Assembly (NCBI GenBank): GCA_026075535.2
Contig: AP026541.1
Location: 10,106,001-10,170,000, forward strand
Direction: 5' to 3'
Source of the DNA: Tricholoma matsutake
Taxonomy: Eukaryota; Basidiomycota; Agaricomycetes; Agaricales; Tricholomataceae
DNA length: 64,000 nucleotides
Numbering within the stretch: the first letter of the stretch is position 1; every line of letters starts with the position of its first letter. Made by a program: the position numbers and the translations under genes. The notes beneath the pieces were generated by a model. It saw only the letters and a list, made by a program, of their open reading frames with translations. It was not told the origin of the DNA and ran no database searches. Shown piece by piece: positions 1 to 11,294 of this stretch.

Positions 1-205
1 CCCGCACTTTCCCACTCCTACCTCCAAACCTTCGACTTGAAATTAGGACACCAGACGAGGTGAAGGGCACAGCTTCTTACAAGCTGAAGCCAAGTCCTCT
101 CCGTTTCCCCTCCCACAGAATCCGCATCGACCCGACAAACTCCTGCTATTATCACCTGCAGTGTCTGATCAGATTCTGATGTGTCTTCTAGGATCAGTTC
201 TTAAC
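1..205 (+). repeat. Element A 5' LTR, 3' portion
   Basis: The sequence ends in TCTTAACA and aligns with 11769-11983 of the complete 3' LTR with scattered single-base differences, many of them C/T or G/A. The 5' part of this LTR lies outside the window. Confidence 0.92.
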
Positions 206-207
206 AG

Positions 208-218
208 TATATACAAAC
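208..218 (+). promoter_or_regulatory. Element A self-priming primer-binding site
   Basis: Two bases after the LTR end, 11 nt (ATATACAAACT) are exactly complementary to AGTTTGTATAT at 11604-11614 in the LTR. This is the arrangement of Tf1-type self-primed Ty3/gypsy elements, where the RNA 5' end folds back as the primer. It is not a match to a tRNA 3' end ending in TGG. The pairing is seen directly; its role is inferred. Confidence 0.75.
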
Positions 219-246
219 TCACACTTCACTCATCCCATTCCTCTCT

Positions 247-1641
247 ATGACCCCTACTGAGACCCGCCAGTGCACAACAAGAAATTCCCAATGCACTGGT
301 ACTATCCCAGGGATCTCTGCAATCCAGTGATCCACCCTTTCCGACCCTCGACCCACCACTACTTTTGGAGTGTCTTCCAGACCCTCAAACATATTCCAAC
401 AAATCGGCTCAGGAGCCCCTTCAATCAGTGCCAATCTCATGTCCACCCATGCCCCACACCCTTCTGCCAACCCAGAAGGTTTTCGATTGAGAACTCCCCT
501 TGAGTATGTAGGGGGCATCAACCAGCCTGAACCCTTTGGGTTGGAAGATCCTGGTCTAGAGGATGGACCCCCCAGCGGACCCGATGACCCTAGTGGTCTT
601 GACGGCCCTGGGGGTGACCCCGATCCCAATGATCCAGGGATCAACCTCCCACAGGGGAAAACCCTGACCCAGGGGATAGGTTCATAGATGTCATTTACAA
701 CCTCTCGGAGAGTATCCACACCCTTTGTCAAAAAAATCCACACACCCAAGACCAAGAAGATCAAAGTTTGCGACCCTGACACTTTCAACAGCGCCAATCC
801 AAAGAAACTTAGAGACTTCCTAGTCTCCTCCAATCTTCATTTCTGCGACCATCTGCACATATTTTCCTCTGATGAGAAAAAGATCATATTTATCCTTTCT
901 TATCTTAAAGGATCAGCTCTCAGTTGGTTTGAGCCTGGTCTTAATGACCCGACAGATTCCGCACACTGGATGTGGGACTACGAAGCTTTCCTCGCTGAGC
1001 TGGAAAGTAACTTCGGCCCATACGACCCAGTCGGAGATGTGGAAAAAGCTCTCTCTGACTTAACAATGAAGAAAGGTGGTCGTATCACGAAATATAATGT
1101 TGACTTCTGGGAATTAGCTTCTAGGGTCAACTGGAACGAAGCAGCCCTTCATGACCGCTATTTCTGCGGTCTTCTGCTCCGGCTTTGCATAGAAGATCTC
1201 TGGGGTGGTAAACCCAATACTCTTGCAGAACTGCACTTGAAAGCGCAGGACAGCGACAACATCTACTGGATGCAAGAAGATGAATTCCATTTTGAAACAA
1301 AGAATTCCAGTAACGTCACTAACTCTAGTTGGAAGGACTCTTCCAAAAGTCCTTCCCCGTCGACAAACCAAGCCTCTTCAAACTCTGCCTGTGGTAACAC
1401 CTCCAACCAGCAGTCTTCCACAACAAAGAACACTCCCCAGGACAAGCCCAAGTCGTCCATCTCTGATAAGTTGGGAAAGAATGGCAAGCTTACTGGGGAG
1501 GAACAAGAACATCACATGAGAGAACAACTTTGTCTCTACTGTGGTGAGGAAGGGCACGTAGCAGGAAACTGCCTGAAATCCACAGCCGCAAAAGCCTGTG
1601 CATCCATTGTTGTTCCTGACACTACGGACTTGGAAAAATAG
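247..1641 (+). pseudogene. gag: Element A gag (decayed)
   Basis: Capsid/nucleocapsid precursor. I start it at the ATG at 247. The N-terminal part is proline, glycine and aspartate rich. A capsid region follows from about 760 (KKLRDFLVSS, SYLKGSALSWFEPGL) and a CX2CX4HX4C zinc knuckle (CLYCGEEGHVAGNC) at about 1530-1573. Lesions: TGA at 328-330 where CGA is likely, and two compensating frameshifts near 670 and 757, between which another frame reads as gag-like sequence. The ORF closes with TAG at 1639-1641. Pol lies in the -1 frame, and the run GGAAAAA just before the stop is a possible slip site. Confidence 0.85.
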
Positions 1642-4600
1642 TCTGCAACCCTCAGGAAACAGCCATTGGGGCTGGGGGTTGCATTGACCTTACCCATTTG
1701 GCTGCCTATGTTCGTCTCAACATGTCCACTCTTTCCGACCCTGACTCCCTAACCATTCTTTTAACCTTTCCCAACTCTTCTGCCCCTTTCCAAGCCCTTA
1801 TCAACTCTGGCTCCTCCCACTGCTTCCTTGACTCCTCTTTTGTGTTGGATAACCAACTCAGCACAGAATCCATTAACCCAATTGGTTTACAACTCTTTGA
1901 TGGATCTTGCAACTCCACCATAACTCAGGTCGTCAAACTTCCAGTCACCTTCCCTGCTGGTGAAGTGTTCAATTTGTCATTCTATGTAACCTCGCTTGAC
2001 TCTTCCTGTTCCACCATACTCAGTCATAACTGGCTGAAGCAATACAATCCGTTGATTGACTGGTCTTCAAGCCAACTCGCTTTCTGCTCTGCAGATCATA
2101 GAGGTCCAGCACCCCTGATGTCACCTTTGCCCCTGAACCTTCCAGTAGAAATCCTCGACTCCTCCGCACTTTCCGAACCCACCATTTCTCCTAAGTTTAC
2201 ACCTCCCAACATCTCTTTCATCAATGCTGCTGCTTATGCACGTGCTAGCAAACTTCCTGGGGCAGTAGCTTTTCAGATGACCTTCGCTCCAGAAGGGTTA
2301 TCTGCCCACTCTGCTAACTCATCCGACCTTTCCGATATTCCACCCAAGTATCACAAATTTGCTGATGTCTTTAATAAGACTAAAGTGGATACCCTTCCTC
2401 CACATCGATCTTACGACCTCAAGATAGAGACAGAAGACAATACTCCTCCACCTCCGGGCTGCATGTATTCTCTCTCCCCCTCTGAATTAGAAGCCTTACG
2501 AGTCTTTATTGATGAAAATGTCTGCTCAGGTTTCATCCACCCATCCAAGTCCCCACATGGCACCCCGATTCTCTTCGTCAAGAAGAAGGATGGTAGTCTC
2601 CAACTATGTGTCGACTACTGAGGACTTAACTGTCTTACAAAGAAGGACTGCTACCCACTTCCACTCATTTCCAACCTCCTTGACTCTCCCTGCAAAGCCT
2701 GATTATTCACCAAGATAGACTTGCAGCATGCTTATCACCTAGTCCGCATCACTGATGGTGATGAGTGGAAAACCACTTTCCGCACCCGCTATGGATCCTT
2801 CGAGTGGTTGGTGGTTCCCTTTGGACTCACTAATGCACCTGCAGCTTTCCAGCAATTTATGAATGACATCTTCAGCAACATGCTGGATGTTTGTGTCATT
2901 GTGTACCTTGACGACATCCTGATCTATTCAGATGACAAGTCCCAGCACAGGGCTCACGTTAAAGAAGTCCTCCGCCGTCTCCGGAAAAATGGACTTTACA
3001 CCTCTCCACAGAAATGTGAGTTCCACAAAGACACCGTTGAATATTTATGTTTCATCCTTTCACCGGATGGACTGTGGATGTCCGAGGATAAAGTCAAAAC
3101 CATGCTCGACTGGCCCAAGCCTAGGAAAGTTAAGGATATACAATCCTTCTTAGGCTTTTTCAACTTTTACCGCCGCTTCATTAATGGCTACTCAGACATT
3201 GTCATTCCACTCACCCACTTGATGTGGAAATCTGCACCCTGGGACTTCAACAAAAAGTGTCGCAATGCTTTTGAAAAGCTCAAACAAGAATTCACTCATG
3301 CCCCCATCTTAACTCAATGGGTACCCGACTCACAGATGGTACTCAAAACCGATGCTTCTGACTATGCCCTAGCGGCTATCCTTTTGGTTTACACTACAGA
3401 TGGAGAAATCCATCCAGTCGCTTTTCATTCCCGCTCCTTTAATCCCGCTGAACTAAATTACAACACCCATGACAAGGAACTCTTGGCCATCTTTGAAGCC
3501 TTCAAACACTGGCAGCAGTATTTGGAGGGTTCCACAAACCCGGTTGATGTGGTCACTGACCACAAAAATCTTGATTCAATCTCGTCATCCGCTTCCGCCC
3601 TGGAAAATCAGGGGCCAAGCCAGACGCACTCACTAGATGTTGGGATGTCTACCGCAAAGGGGGAAATAGCGACTTCACCTCTGTAAACCCAACCAACTTC
3701 CGACCTGTATTCACACAGGAACAGCTCACCTCTTCCCTTCACGCCACCTATTTTGCCACACCCATCCTTCGACAAGCAGTAATCATGGATGTTGAGAAAC
3801 TTCACCATGACATCCACACCTCCCTACCCCTTGACCCCTTATCATCCGCACATCTTCCAACACCTGTCGACCCCAACTGGACCATAGATAAGGCAGGTCT
3901 TCTCCGCCACTTCGACCGGATTTATGTTCCAGACATCGCGGACCTCCACCTCAAGGTCCTTCAATACAAACATGATCATATCCTCTCTGGCCACTTTGGA
4001 CAAAACAAAACCCAGCAGCTTGTCCACTGGGAATATGTCTGGCCAAACCTTTGCACCTTCGTGCAGGAATTCTGCAATTCCTGCACCACTTGCAAATGAT
4101 CCAAATCGCCTCGACACAAACCCTATGGGTTCCTGAAGCAACTTCTGGTCCTGGAACGACCTTGGAACTCAATATCCATGGATTTCATCAAACAACTACC
4201 CGACTCCGATGGCCATACAGCTATCCTGGTCATCGTTGACTGCCTGAGCAAGCAAGGCATCTTCATCCCAACTGTCAACAAAATCATGGCACAAGAGTTA
4301 GCCAACCTGTTCATCCTCCATGTCTTCTCCAAGCATGGCATCCCATTGCACATCACTTGCAACCGGGGATCTGAGTTTGTCTCCCATTTCTTCCACTCCC
4401 TCAGAAAAGCGCTCGACATGTGGATCCACTTCACTTCCAGTTATCACCCGCAAGGTGACGGTCAGACAGAACAACTTAACCAGACCTTGGAGCAGTACCT
4501 CTGGATCTTCTGCAACTATCAGCAAGACAACTGGTCTCACCTCTTACCCTTGGGCAAATTTGCCTACAACAATGCTCCCTCTGCCTCTACAGGCATATCC

Positions 4601-5223
4601 CCTTTCTTTGCCAACAAAGGCTATCATCCAAACATTTCCATCTTCCCAGAACGCGACTTAGCCTCACAACGTGCCCGCGAGTTCATCGTCGATTTAGACG
4701 ACCTTCATCAGGAACTTTGGAAACAACTTGCGGCTGCTCAAGAATGTTATCAAGGTCCTGCAGACAAACATTGGGCACCCGCACCCAACTTCAACATTGG
4801 TGATTTTGCCTACATCACTGCGGAAAATATCCGCACCACCTGTCCCTCCAAGAAACTCTCCGAAAAGAACCACAGTCCTTTTGAAATCATCGCCTGCCTG
4901 GGTACTCACTCAGTCACCCTGTGGCTCCCAGACCACATGCAGGCCATCCACCCTGTCTTCCATGTCTCTCAACTAGAAAAACACTTCCCGAACACAATTC
5001 CAAATCAAGCACAACCTCCACCTCCTCCGATCACCATCGATGACAAGCTCGAATATGAGATCGCCAAAGTCCTCGACTCCAAGGTCAACAACTGATGTTG
5101 CTGCAAGATTCTCTACCTCATCCAATGGGAAGGTTACCAGGGAACCGATGAAGAGACCTCCTGGCTACCTGTTACGGAACTTGACCACGCCCAAGAACTC
5201 CTTGCGGATTTTCACACCCGCTA
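1641..5223 (+). pseudogene. pol: Element A pol: protease, RT, RNase H, integrase, start of chromodomain (decayed)
   Basis: Order: aspartic protease region at about 1780-2040 (ALINSGSSHCF, with asparagine where the catalytic aspartate is expected); RT with YLDDILIYSDD near 2905; RNase H with DASDYALAAI near 3350; the zinc-binding H2C2 domain of integrase at 3970-4096; the DDE core with YHPQGDGQTEQ near 4440; and a chromodomain start (YEIAKVLDSKV) near 5055. In-frame TGA codons at 2619, 2700, 4097 and 5093 stand where arginine (CGA) is expected. Near 3570-3590 a deletion removes the tail of RNase H and shifts the frame. The chromodomain continues as LIQWEGYQ until it is cut at 5223 by element B; the last codons are at 10771-10801. 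Confidence 0.92.
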
Positions 5224-5606
5224 TGTTAAGACTATTGGTCTCAACTCAGCCTTGGCTTCATGTGTCACAGTTGGAGGCTTTCCAACTGTCTCTGTATTGC
5301 ACTAGGAGACTTTCCTAGTGTATCGGGCTTCTGCCTTTGCTTGGGTACTTCCTCAAGTTGTTATGGCTATCCGTACTCAGAGGCTTTCTGAGTAGACCAT
5401 TGGTTCGTGTGTCACAGTTGGAGGCTTTCCAACTGTCGAGTTCGAGTTATCACAACTCAGAGGCTTTCTGAGTTGTCGAGTTGTTCAGATGAGTTTAAGA
5501 CCATTGTTTGAATTAGGTCAAGCTGAGTACTACACAGAGTATAACTACAGCTTATATACGGTTCTAGGACTACCTATCGTCCAATCGGAAAGAGAGATCC
5601 TTGTCA
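5224..5606 (-). repeat. Element B 3' LTR, truncated
   Basis: It matches 10076-10458 closely. About 307 bp of the LTR (10459-10765 in the other copy) are missing because the deletion fuses integrase to the LTR interior at about 5606. It holds five hairpins with loop GGCTT (GACTT in one) at 5267-5289, 5300-5320, 5374-5394, 5414-5436 and 5452-5476. Confidence 0.9.
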
Positions 5607-8600
5607 AGTTGCATCCACAGTTTTCCTGCAAGGGATAAAAATTACCCCCTTTGTAAGCCCATGGTCTACCATGACCATGAGTGCATCATAACCCTCGGAC
5701 TCCGGTAGGTCGGTTATGAAATCTGCCGTCACCATCGTGAATGGTCTTGTCACTTCAGATTTGATTGGTTGTAGCGGGGGGGTCGTCGGGTGCATGTTGA
5801 CCTTCATTTGCTGGCATATTGCGCATCCAGCAACGTAGTTCTTGATGTATGTCATCATCCCCGGCCACCAGTAGTCTCTCCTGATCATTTTGGTTGTTTG
5901 CCATTGTCCTGGGTGTCCGCTGGTCACTCCTTCATGGTACTTTTGCACCAGCTTCTTTCGTAGATCTCCATTGTCGGGGACATAGCACCTGTCTCAGAAG
6001 AATAGAAGGCCATCTTCTATCTTCCAGTCTTCCAATGCTGATCTTATCAGCGGTGTTCCTTTGGTCTTTAGCGCCTCGATTGTGCTTTTCACCAGGTCAT
6101 CTTTCATGATGCTCCCTGCGAGCAAGTCATGCATTTCTGTGTCAATGAATTTCACAAATACTGTTTCTGGCAGCATCGTGATGTCTTCATTATTGTTGTC
6201 TTCTGCTGGTATGTGGTCTGCTCTTTGTGATAACGCATCGCTCTGTACCATCTGGGATCTGGGTATGTGGACAAGTTGCAAGTCGAATTCCGATAGGAAT
6301 AAGCTCCACCTTGCCTGTCATCTGTTCAGTTTCTGCACCATTCGGAAGTACGTCAGGTTCTTGTGGTCCAACAGGATTACCACTGGGTATCCTGAACCCA
6401 GTAGGTAGTGTCTCCAGGTTTCTAGCAATCATACGATCACTAGTAGTTCCCTGTCATATATCTCGTAGTTCCGTTCCATCAGTGTTAGCGCATGCGATAT
6501 GTATCCACATGGATGCCAATCCCCATTTGTGTCCCTTTGTCTCAGCACTCCTCCTGTAGCATGTTTCGAGGCGTCTGATTCGATCGTGAATGGTTTCGTC
6601 AGGTCTGGCATCAGCAGTACCGGTGCTTCTGTGAATTTCCTTTTCAGCGTCTGTAAGGCCTGTTTGCATTCCGTTGTCCAGTCGAACATTTTGTTCTTCT
6701 TCGTCAGTTCAATAAGCAGTCTGCTTGTCTCCACAAAATGTCTGATAAACTTCCTGTAGAAGTTCCCAAATCCCAGGAAGGATCTGACTGCCTTTACGTT
6801 TGTCGGGGTTGGCCAATCCTGTATACCTGCCAGTTTCATGTTGTCCATGGCAATTTTGTTGGGTCGGATGATCAGACCCAAGAATTCCACTTTGTGGACG
6901 TTGAATTTGCATTTCTCTGGTTTCAAGTATAAGTCATTTTCTGCCAGTCTTTGCAGTACCCTCTTTGTCCTTTCCTGGTGTTCGTTCTGATCCTTGGAGA
7001 ATATCAGGATGTCATCCATGTAAATCACAAGCCATCCCTCTCCGATCATATCATGGAATATCTCGTTCATCATTGCCTGGAAGGTCGCCGGTGAGTTACA
7101 TAGTCCGAAGAACATCACCGTTGGTTTGAACAGCCCTCGGTTTGTCTTGAAGGCTGCCTTCCATTGATCTCCATCCTTGATCCTGACATTGTGATATCCC
7201 CATCGGATGTCCAATTTCATAAACCATTTTGCCCCTCTCAGTTTGTCCAACAGGTCTCCTACCAGCGGCAGCAGGTAGGTGTTCTTGATTGTTCCATTAT
7301 TCAAGTACCTGTAGTCCTGACATGGTCTCAAGGCATCCAAGTCCTTCTTCACAACGAAGAAGAATGGTGATGCCATGGGTGATTTTGATGGTCAGATGTA
7401 TCCTTTCTCTAGGCTTTCGTCGAGAAACTCATCGAGTTTATTCTGTTCCACCGGCGATAATGGGTAAACCCTGCAGTCCTTTGTTATAAAATCTGGTTTA
7501 AGTTCGATCGCATGATCCCAGGGTCTTGATTCTGGGAATCGTTCCGATGCTTCCTTTTCAAATATCCATCAGTACTCCTTGTATTTTTCAGGGAGTAGTT
7601 CATCCAGGGTCTTTTGTTTGGGGTCTCCTTCCTTCTTGTGTGTCAGGTGCTGTGAGACCGATGTTTTTGCCCTAATCCAGATATTCTGTCCATATGCATA
7701 TCGTGGTGATCCTTTTGCCTTCACAATCCGAGAGATAGTCTTCGTCATCTGAGAATATGAGTACCTTGGTTTGTTGTACTCCTCTGTCAGTGGCATTTGA
7801 GCTGGTTCAAATATTCCAATGATGGGTTCTCCTCGGATGTAGGCGATCAGTAGTTCATCGTCTGTGATTTCTTGTTCAGGTGTCCCTTCCGTTTGTTCCG
7901 TTGCCTGTTCCATTGCCTGTTTGTGGTTTGCCAGCACTGGGTTTTCCTTCCCAGTGTCTTCTTCGTCTTGTGGCCCTATGGGCTACACATCTTGAAGAGT
8001 CATGATTGCAATCTCTTTGTCGTCAATTTCTTCGATCATCGCTTTTCTTGTCTCGACGGGCATCTTGCTTCTTCTTGGTTCTTTGTGGAGGACTCCTCCC
8101 ATCAGTTTTGCCTTGGCGACAACTCTTCGGCATTGCTCTCAGTGTTCTTCTTTTGCCAGTTCTTCTTTCTTGCTTTTCAGGGCTATCTTTTCCCTTGCTT
8201 TTGCGACTATCTGGGCCACTGCCAGTCATCCTTCTTCTTTCTTGGCAGCCAGCTTCTCCAGTCTTCTGGTGGCCACCTTTCTCCATTGTGCCTGTTCTTC
8301 CTCAGCAGCTTTCTTCTTGAGGGCGAGCTTCTCTTGGTCTCTAGCAATGATGCCTCAGCACCATGCCTGTCATTCTTTTTTTGTCATGTCTAGGGGGTTC
8401 TTCTTCTTTTTGGTTTCCCTCTGGCACCATGACAAGTGTTTGTCATTGGTTTTCTTGGTCTGTACCCTACCGATAAGGGTTCTTCCTCTTCCATATGAGA
8501 ATTCAGGATGGGTCTTGTCATTCATCCTGAATTGAAAGGTTCCAATTCTCCAGTCGATTACTGGATTGATTCTTCTGAGCCATGGCAGGCCCAAGATGAC

Positions 8601-8932
8601 CGATTCCTTTCCCAATCCTGCAATGAGGAAGGTTGTTAGGAAAGTTCTTCTGTTGATCATCAAGAGTCCCCTGGTGTAGTGGGAAATCTCCCCCTTCTTG
8701 TTTGGGGTTCCGTCCACATTTTTGACCTTTCCAGGGGGTGCAGCTCGAATCCACTGCTCTCTGCAAATTCATGACTCATGAATATCCCTCCCACTCCAGA
8801 GTCAAGTAGGGCTTCGGTTTCAATGGCTTTTCCTCTGCCTGTCCCTACCACTTTGACATCTAAACACATAGATTGATTTTTCAAAGTGGCTAGTAGTACA
8901 GAGCAGATGGAAAGTTCCATGGTACCTGGCAT
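5607..8932 (-). pseudogene. pol: Element B pol remnant (protease to partial integrase)
   Basis: On the minus strand: protease with LLDSGVGGIFMS near 8800; a lysine-rich linker with many indels at 8000-8600; an RT to RNase H block at 7376-6429 ([24 protein letters not shown]); the rest of RNase H to 6000; and the integrase zinc region with YWWPGMMTYIKNYVAGC at 5900-5800. It ends after VDHGLTKGVIFIP, the first strand of the DDE core. Several frame changes and stops separate these blocks. The residues are those of the chromovirus pol family. The start of pol is not certain. Confidence 0.88.
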
Positions 8933-8989
8933 CGAGGCAGGCCACCCCTTTAAAAACCCTCATCCCCGATGGCAGCGACAGCTGTCACC

Positions 8990-10000
8990 TTCTCTTCTCT
9001 ATTGAGTTCATTCAAGATCGCTCAGATCTTCAAGTAGGCTTCTCTGCCTTTGTTCTTTGGGAAAGGCCGGTCCTCGGTCCTCGTTTCCCCTTTCTTGTGT
9101 TCAGTTGCTCTGTGTCCAGGTTGGTGGCACACAAAGCACAATCCCTTTTTTATGTGTTTGATCCTCTCCTGGTAGGAGAGGCGGTTGATCTCAAGTGGGG
9201 TTTATTTTGCCTTAGAGGCAGGGAGCTTCTCCATAAAAGTCTCTTGTAGCCTCCCTGCTATGGCCTTTGCTCTTCTCCACTGTCCGTCGTACTTGGAGGT
9301 GGCGTTGACCATTCCTTCCAAGGTCGTAGGGATTGTTCTCATATTGAATACTCTTTTGAGGAGCTTGGGGTTCAACCCATCCATAAAGAGTTCAATGAGG
9401 GTGGTGTCGTCATTGATTCCCACCTTTTCTCACAGGATTCGGAACTGTGCAATGTAGTCCTCCAGGTCCTGTCCCTGCTTTAATGTTTTCATCTCTGTTC
9501 TGGCTCTGCCAGCTTTGTCAATCGGTGTGAACGCTGTCTTGAGCGCCATGACCAGGTCCCCAGGTCTTCCCTTTCTGCCCATGTCTGTGCCCAGGGTGCA
9601 GCAGTTCCTCCATTCATGAATGACAATGTGAAGATGATCTTCTTCTCGTCGGTGTCATAAATTCCATGGTTCACTCTCAGATAGAGTTTTACTTCTTGTA
9701 GGAATTTTGCAGTTCTGGTTTGGTCCCCTGTGAAGTCAGAGGGGGTTCGTATTCTGATCTCTTTGGTCGATGTGGTGGGTTTGGTAGACATGTTGGTGTT
9801 GTCATTGAATAGGGAGAATGGATCTTGTTCTGGGGTTTCTTCTTTATCGAAAGATCTGAAATCCTCTTCGTCAAGGTATCGGGGTTCTTCATCACTGGTT
9901 CTCCTTGAGAACCACTTCTGTGCTGGTTCCGAGTATCGTACTAGTCAACCCTGGTATCTATACCATGGGGTTCTTCCTGATGATGATGCTCCAGTTGGAG
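8990..10000 (-). pseudogene. gag: Element B gag remnant
   Basis: The minus strand encodes an acidic N-terminus (about 9990-9800), a capsid-like block (IRIRTPSDFTGD, KIIFTLSFMNGG) at 9791-9570, a second capsid block at 9423-9202 (LIELFMDGLNPKLL), and a knuckle-like CFVCHQPGHRATEH near 9160-9110 in which the last cysteine is replaced by histidine. Frameshifts and stops break it into at least three pieces. The limits are approximate. Confidence 0.75.
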
Positions 10001-10061
10001 GTCTGTCTGGGCTTTGTCTGAAAGACATTGTGTCTGCACCTAGGTAGGTGGACTGCATAGA

Positions 10062-10073
10062 TCAGCTTGACCT
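10062..10073 (-). promoter_or_regulatory. Element B self-priming primer-binding site
   Basis: Read on the minus strand, AGGTCAAGCTGA lies 2 nt inside the 5' LTR. It is exactly complementary over 12 nt to the minus-strand LTR segment at 10378-10367. Same arrangement as in elements A, D and F, with a different sequence. Confidence 0.75.
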
Positions 10074-10075
10074 TT

Positions 10076-10765
10076 TGTTAAGACTATTGGTCTCAACTCA
10101 GCCTTGGCTTCGTGTGTCACAGTTGGAGGCTTTCCAACTGTCTCTGTATCACACTAGGAGGCTTTCCTAGTGTATTGGGCTTCTGCCTTTGCTTGGGTAC
10201 TTCCTCAAGTTGTTATGGCTATCTGTACTCAGAGGCTTTCTGAGTAGACCGTTGGTTCATGTGTCACAGTTGGAGGCTTTCCAACTGTCAAGTTCGAGTT
10301 ATCACAACTCAGAGGCTTTCTGAGTTGTCGAGTTGTTCAGATGAGTTTAAGACCATTGTTTGAATTAGGTCAAGCTGAGTACTACACAGAGTATAACTAC
10401 AGCTTATATACGGTTCTAGGACTACCTATCATCCAATCAGAAAGAGAGATCCTTGTCAAGTAATAATAGAGAGAACAATAGAACAATAAGCCTTATGCCT
10501 AGCATGAGGTGTCCGATGTCACGGAGTGCTGTGGCGCAGCATGTCAAAGAACAATAGCAAATAAGCCTCATGCCAAGCATGAGGTATCCGATGTCAAGGG
10601 TCCGATGTCAAGGGGTGCTGCGGTGCAGCATGTCAAATGGTGGGAGTCAGGTGTCAAAGCATCTCCCATCAGAATGAGTCAAGTCAAATGCAAAGGAAAA
10701 ATAAAGTACCCGGTCTTGCTGGTATACGTCTGGTCATCTTGGGTTACGATAACAAAATTGTAACA
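10076..10765 (-). repeat. Element B 5' LTR, complete, 690 bp
   Basis: It is flanked on the right by CGCTA (10766-10770), and its outer ends read TGTTA...TAACA. It contains five hairpins at 10119-10141, 10151-10173, 10226-10246, 10266-10288 and 10304-10328, all with loop GGCTT on the plus strand. The far part (10459-10765) contains imperfect direct copies of a unit with GTCCGATGTCA and GCAGCATGTCAAA. Confidence 0.9.
10367..10411 (-). promoter_or_regulatory. Element B LTR promoter: TATA-like box and predicted RNA start
   Basis: On the minus strand GTATATAAG (10411-10403) lies about 25-35 nt upstream of the 12-nt segment (10378-10367) that pairs with the primer-binding site. In self-primed elements that segment is the very 5' end of the RNA, so the spacing fits a TATA-driven start near 10378. 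The start site is inferred. Confidence 0.55.
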
Positions 10766-10770
10766 CGCTA

Positions 10771-10801
10771 CCCACAGAAACCCGGACCATTACCTGCTTA
10801 A
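10771..10801 (+). pseudogene. pol: Element A chromodomain C-terminus, separated by element B
   Basis: Directly after the CGCTA duplication the plus strand reads on in the frame of A's chromodomain: the split tyrosine codon is completed, then PQKPGPLPA and TAA at 10799-10801. This shows where pol of A ended before B landed. Confidence 0.88.
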
Positions 10802-10888
10802 AGTCTATTCACATTGCTTATTCACTCAGTCTGAACTCAGAAACAAACTTTATTGAAAAAAGAGTTTTTTTTGGATCCGACCGGATCC

Positions 10889-11242
10889 CTACACTACCTC
10901 TGCTTCTCCCTCTCTGTCTTCATCACCCTCTCCCCCAACTTTGCCCTCTTCTCTGCCCTTGTCCTTCTCTCCACCCTCCTCATCTCCACTCTTGCTCTCC
11001 TCCTCGTCATCCGCCCACCTTTTCTCCAGATATCTCTGGAAGGCCGCCCAGTCATCTCCAGACTTGCAGATCCTGCATCTTTCCCACTGGGACTCTTGCA
11101 CCGCCCACTCCACCTCTTTGTCACCCTCATCGCTCTCCTCCCCGGCACTTTCTTCCTCCACCCACTCTGGGTCCAAAGCGTCCCAGATCTCCCCTAATGA
11201 CTCCCACACTGCAGTTGCCACCTCAGCAAACCACTTCCTCAT
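10889..11242 (-). CDS. Antisense acidic ORF between pol and 3' LTR of element A (117 aa, unknown)
   Basis: An uninterrupted minus-strand ORF lies opposite to gag-pol, starting at ATG 11242 and ending at TAG 10889. The N-terminal third is rich in tryptophan (WFAEVATAVWESLGEIWDAL), the middle has CRICKSGDDWAAFQRYLEKR, and the C-terminal third is a run of charged residues, mainly Glu, Gly, Asp and Lys. It has no stop although the rest of element A is decayed. I recognise no domain and assign no function. The mirror plus-strand frame is low-complexity Ser/Pro/Leu and looks like its shadow. A CT-rich strand alone could give an open acidic frame by composition, so coding status is uncertain. Confidence 0.4.
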   Translation of the reverse strand: MRKWFAEVATAVWESLGEIWDALDPEWVEEESAGEESDEGDKEVEWAVQESQWERCRICKSGDDWAAFQRYLEKRWADDEEESKSGDEEGGEKDKGREEGKVGGEGDEDREGEAEVV

Positions 11243-11294
11243 TTGGACTCAAACCCTCACGTGCCTCATAGGCTCAGCACTAAGGGGGAAATAC

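Larger units (their letters stand above)
5224..10765 (-). mobile_element. Element B: Ty3/gypsy element nested in A, internally deleted
   Basis: Reads right to left. The 5' LTR is at 10076-10765, with gag about 10000-8990 and pol 8932-5607. The 3' LTR is truncated (5224-5606). The 5-bp duplication CGCTA at 5219-5223 and 10766-10770 marks the ends. Removing B and one CGCTA restores the reading of A's chromodomain through to TAA at 10799. Pol stops abruptly in the integrase core after CRKTVDAT and joins LTR sequence, so one deletion removed the rest of integrase and the first part of the 3' LTR. Multiple stops and frameshifts make it non-coding today. Confidence 0.93.

Noticed and set aside
219..833. 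A minus-strand ORF of about 200 codons opposite element A gag.
   Set aside because: It is the mirror of a proline/glycine-rich gag segment and has no motif; the plus strand explains the region.
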